A stretch of DNA of 64,000 nucleotides from Ischnura elegans (lineage: Eukaryota > Arthropoda > Insecta > Odonata > Coenagrionidae): positions 89,514,566-89,578,565 of the forward strand of contig NC_060251.1 in assembly GCF_921293095.1 (NCBI RefSeq). The letters run 5' to 3'. Shown here one piece after another: positions 60,022-64,000 of this stretch. The notes under the pieces were generated by a model. The model was not told where the DNA came from. It did no database searches and saw nothing but the letters and a program-made list of their open reading frames with translations. The translations under genes and the position numbers were made by a program. Within the stretch, counting starts at the first letter, position 1, and every line of letters starts with the position of its first letter.

Positions 60022-63000
60022 TGTTAAAATTATTGAATAATGTTGACGATTGACTACCATATGAGCACTTTTTTCTGAGGAAGTGGTGTAACGACAATCG
60101 TTTACCGTGGACCGCATTATATTTTTCATCATAGCCAAAAAATGTGGAATTGGTGGTCAATCAAGCCGGAAATCGAAGTTCTGATTTTTAAAATAATCGT
60201 TTAACAGATTCCTATTTAATTTTATATCTTATTTTACGTTATTGCAAAGTGATCTAAATTGCAATGAATCGTCTTCCAAGAAATGAGCGTTACTGAAAAC
60301 TGCATGATAGTAGTAAGTTATACGCAATCCGATGCGTGATATGTTGCTTTTACAGTTTAAAATAATGATTAAAATTAATATTGAACTGTGAAGCATAAAT
60401 TGACAAGCAACAAATTATTCTTTTTGGTGCTACAATTTAAGCAACAGATTACTTAATTCCTAAATTAAACTCATGCTTAAAAACTTCTTCTTATTTAGCT
60501 TCTATCTCAGAATGATGCCCTAGCAAAAATTCTCTGCAAACATTTTTACAGCCTCAATGGCAAGAAATTTTTTAACATACTTGAGGGTAAGATTACAAAT
60601 ACTAAAATTTTAGCGCAGGATTTTTTTAGATTTTTTAAATTTTAGCGCAATTCTCATTCCTTTTTACATAGGTATACAAAAATTGAAAAAATTGTTCATG
60701 GCGATTGTATGGAAAAATTTTTATTTTATTGGTAAATAGGGAAGATAAATGACGGCGAAAAATTATATCTCGTCTTTACGGCGATGTGGTGTGATTTGCT
60801 TCTAACCATTGGTTCAAAGAAAACTCGAAGCATCATCGAACTAGAATTTGGGCAAACATCAAATAAAGATTTAGAACAGATGTGGCATTTTTAAAAATAG
60901 ATTAGATAAAAATCATATTTTTTCAATTCAATGTCCGAAAAATAATCTTGAGCCAATTATTTTCTTAAAAGTACTTCATGCAGTACTTATTACTCAAACT
61001 GTTACCGGAGAATAATAGAGGGAGTACTTTCGGAGATGAGACGTTTTAACTGTGAAAGATAAAAGGGAGCCTAGTGCATTTTATCAGTAGTACTTAAGCC
61101 GATGGCGTGATATAGCAATAAGCGCTACGTAGACGTTTGTCTACTTCATTAAAGAGTAAAAAACGTTTTGGTTACCTACACCAGCTGGCTATGATCAAGA
61201 ATTATTTGAAAGTAGGTTCTCTATAATCATTCTATTGTTTCCCTGGTGTGTTGAACATTTGTAATTAATCATATTTTCGCATCTTATATCTTCATTCGGT
61301 ATATTTACTGTTTAAATGTAATACTAAGCGATCTTATCAAGTAATCTTTGCACTCATTTTTTGAAACTTCATACGTGAAGCATAGAGATTAATCATCTTG
61401 ACTCCTACCGGATAGAGCAAAAACGATCGTGTTGTGATTGTGGCGGTTAAGTACCTAGGTCGTTAAGAATGAGAAATATATTTTTAATTTGATATTTCAT
61501 GGGAATTAATGTTACTTAATTATATGAAAGAAACGGAAGCTTCGTGCAGATGAAACACGTTTTAGACAGCAAAGAATGAAATTCTGTAAATTGACAATAA
61601 GGTTTAAAGTTATTGTGTTTACGGTTCAAATGCGCACACGTAGTCATACTCATGTGGCAATGGGGGCCTGTCCTAATTTTTTGGCTCCATCTTTTCCAAA
61701 TAAGATTTTCAGTTCTTTAAGCAAGAATAGGAGCAACTTTCAAACTTTTACTTTTCATAGACTGACATAAAGCTAATCATCGTATTGCAGTGGTCATAAT
61801 AGATAATTTTACATATTCAGAGCGTATTATACTGCACCAGAAGAAATATATTCATCCAGTTTAAACAGTGATAATTAGTAATCTCTCTACTATTACTAAT
61901 ACTCTCTACTATAAACTGCTACTACTTTAATCACAATAAATTAAGAACTTCGCTAAAAAATCGCTGTTAAAAACATCTAATATTTCACTCACTGTCTCCA
62001 ACAATGTCAGGAAACTAGCGATCATTGGATTATTCACCCAAAAAGTCATATTTCACCGGTATCTAAGTTATTTTCCACTTGGAAATGTGCTTCACTGCTA
62101 AAAACAAGTGTGATGGAAATTTTGTCTCTAACCTTTCCTTTCAATCTTATTCCCGAATAAAATGAGACAGGTCGTTCCGGCAGTGGGCTATCTTGAGCTT
62201 CGTTGACATTATTTAGGGTCGTTAATCATCTTGTACATCATCATTCATATTCTTTTCCACTTTTAGAAATAAAATTTCGTGGACGGCCAATCTCTTTTGG
62301 CCTTGCCTATCAACTCATCAAAATTCAATTCATACAACTTCCACTATACGAGGTTTGTGGTCTTCAAAATGTAGTGGATAGAATAGCCCTGGGTAACGAT
62401 GAGTTTTTTCTTCGGAAAAATCTATGCACCACAGGAAAACTTCATCCCTTTTGGAGGGCTGTGGCCAAATTTTTCTTTTTTCATTTGAAAAATATGCTCT
62501 TAACGCAACTATCTCAGTATAGGTATTGCTGATACTAACTTGAGTAGGATTTAAGATGGAATAAAGATAATTTTTTGCTTTCAGCTACAAAATTTGTATG
62601 CGATAAGCGTTACAGGGAAGTTTTGGAATGCATTAAATAAGACACTATAACTTCGTTAAGATAAATATTCAATCAAATATGATCTGTACGTCTAGCACAT
62701 GTAATGGAGAACTTTGGTATGAATTCCCTCTATTTAATACCTAGTTTTAGACTACCTATCCTTGGAACTACTTCTGGACATGAACGGAGAAGTAACTAGC
62801 TAATACTTACACCTTTGATTTTTAAATATATGATCTGGCTCTTTATGGTTCATTAAACAAAGTACTCCTAATACGATACTCGAGAGGAAGAGAAGTTAGC
62901 ACATTCAAACTGTGCACAGGTTTAGAGGAAATGGAAAGCAAATATAACAATTTAGGAAGAAACCGAGGAAAAAAAGGAAAGGATAGTATTAACTAGCCAA

Positions 63001-64000
63001 GATAGAAATCCTGTGTAAGACACATTGAAGGCACATCTTGCCTTCACATTCTAGTATATAAAATATGCCCTAAAGCTTTAGTGTTTAAACCATGCCAAAT
63101 GAAGGCAGAACAGCTCATTGCGGTAATGAAGTCAAACCGATCTGGAATTCTTTGACCAATTAAGATGATGATGTCATTTTAAACGCAATAAAAGTTTTGG
63201 AATTCATAGGCAAACGATGCGATGAGATCTAGATATGGAAGTTTGGATTTTTAAATAATGACATTACTATGGGAATTCCATCACGTGATATTCAGCCGGT
63301 AAAGGGCAGTAATTATGACATATTTTTGGAAATTTCAATTACGAATACATTAAATTCTTTTCTTGGTGGAATCACTTTTGGTATTTTTAGAATATTTTGG
63401 TACTCTGGCTTTATTTCCACAATTTTTTATTGGATCCGAAATTTTGAGGCAATACTGAAAAGGGAGCCAAAGCCGGTGCCCCTAATTAACTTATTTTGGA
63501 ATAGTTCTATGATCCAAAGTGATCTGTAAATGGTAAGATCATTTGACCCTCTCATTTGGTGGTTTTCAATGTCACCAGAGGCCTTGTGCCTCGTTATTGT
63601 TCCACGGGTCGCTTCACTCTCGCTTTCCCGCTAACCAAGGCGATGTGGTCCTCCCTCTTCACCACTTTTTTATGATGTTCCCATTGTTCTTCTGCAGACC
63701 GGCCGAATTTTCCCGCGGGCGGGTGAGAACCCGACGAAAAGGGGCTCTCTACACCGCTGCGACTTTGTAATCTGGTCGGAGACGCCGCTTCACCTTGGGA
63801 CTGCCTCAATCAACTACCTCGCTGAGTAGAAGATGGGAACATTAGGAAAGTCTAGAGACACTCATATAAGTGCCTCGTTCGCATATACAGGTCCTTAATG
63901 ATGGTTGAATATGTAGGTAATCATTATTCGCCTTCGCAAATTTTAAGAATTCCCTTTGAGCCGGTCATGATCTGAGGATAATCCTGTACGTAACCTATCA
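60022..64000. other. No gene seen
   Basis: AT-rich with no recognisable coding, tRNA or repeat structure. 63600-63830 is GC-richer with overlapping short frames on both strands and no recognised product. Confidence 0.35.

Noticed and set aside
1..64000. CRISPR arrays, phage genes, bacterial operons or a viral genome
   Set aside because: No spaced short repeats of that kind, no dense same-strand ORFs and no such protein families; the window is eukaryotic.

Overview
The window reads as insect nuclear DNA. It has two spliced genes for Rebers-Riddiford (RR, chitin_bind_4) cuticular proteins, AT-rich non-coding DNA, introns with GT..AG ends, an insect-style TATA/initiator promoter, and many decayed non-LTR retrotransposons, tRNA-derived SINEs and MITE or foldback elements. 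There are no prokaryotic operons, no CRISPR and no phage genes. The species cannot be fixed from sequence alone. Large introns and SINE-rich spacers would suit a large-genome, perhaps hemimetabolous, insect, but that is inference.
Region 1 (214-12300, minus strand) is one gene. A TATA box and initiator near 12292/12260 precede a short 5'UTR with no upstream ATG. An 18-nt coding micro-exon follows (12020-12037), then a 6.6-kb intron, a 245-nt exon (5160-5404), a 1.9-kb intron, and a 3,025-nt final exon (214-3238). Splice phases agree at both junctions. The predicted product is 1,095 aa: a signal peptide, a degenerate RR unit and ten tandem RR units on a repeat of about 96 aa. The introns hold SINE and LINE debris and a satellite-like array.
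Region 2 (12300-55500) is a 43-kb stretch with no gene I can support. It contains LINE 3'-end fragments on both strands, tRNA-derived SINEs, MITEs with recognisable target-site duplications (a hAT type and a PIF/Harbinger type, each inserted inside an older palindrome), several foldbacks, and a tandem duplication of about 900 bp. Two foldbacks carry head-to-head tRNA-like heads.
Region 3 (55547-59300, minus strand) is the second cuticular gene. It encodes a 700-aa secreted protein with two RR units between long low-complexity Pro/Gln/Arg/Asp-rich flanks, probably preceded by a small non-coding exon.
Region 4 (59300-64000) has one more LINE tail and otherwise nothing recognised.
Both genes lie on the same strand and both should make secreted, chitin-binding, cysteine-free structural proteins of the exoskeleton. 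The multi-RR architecture of the first gene could let one chain bridge several chitin fibres. The window may be part of a dispersed cuticular gene cluster.
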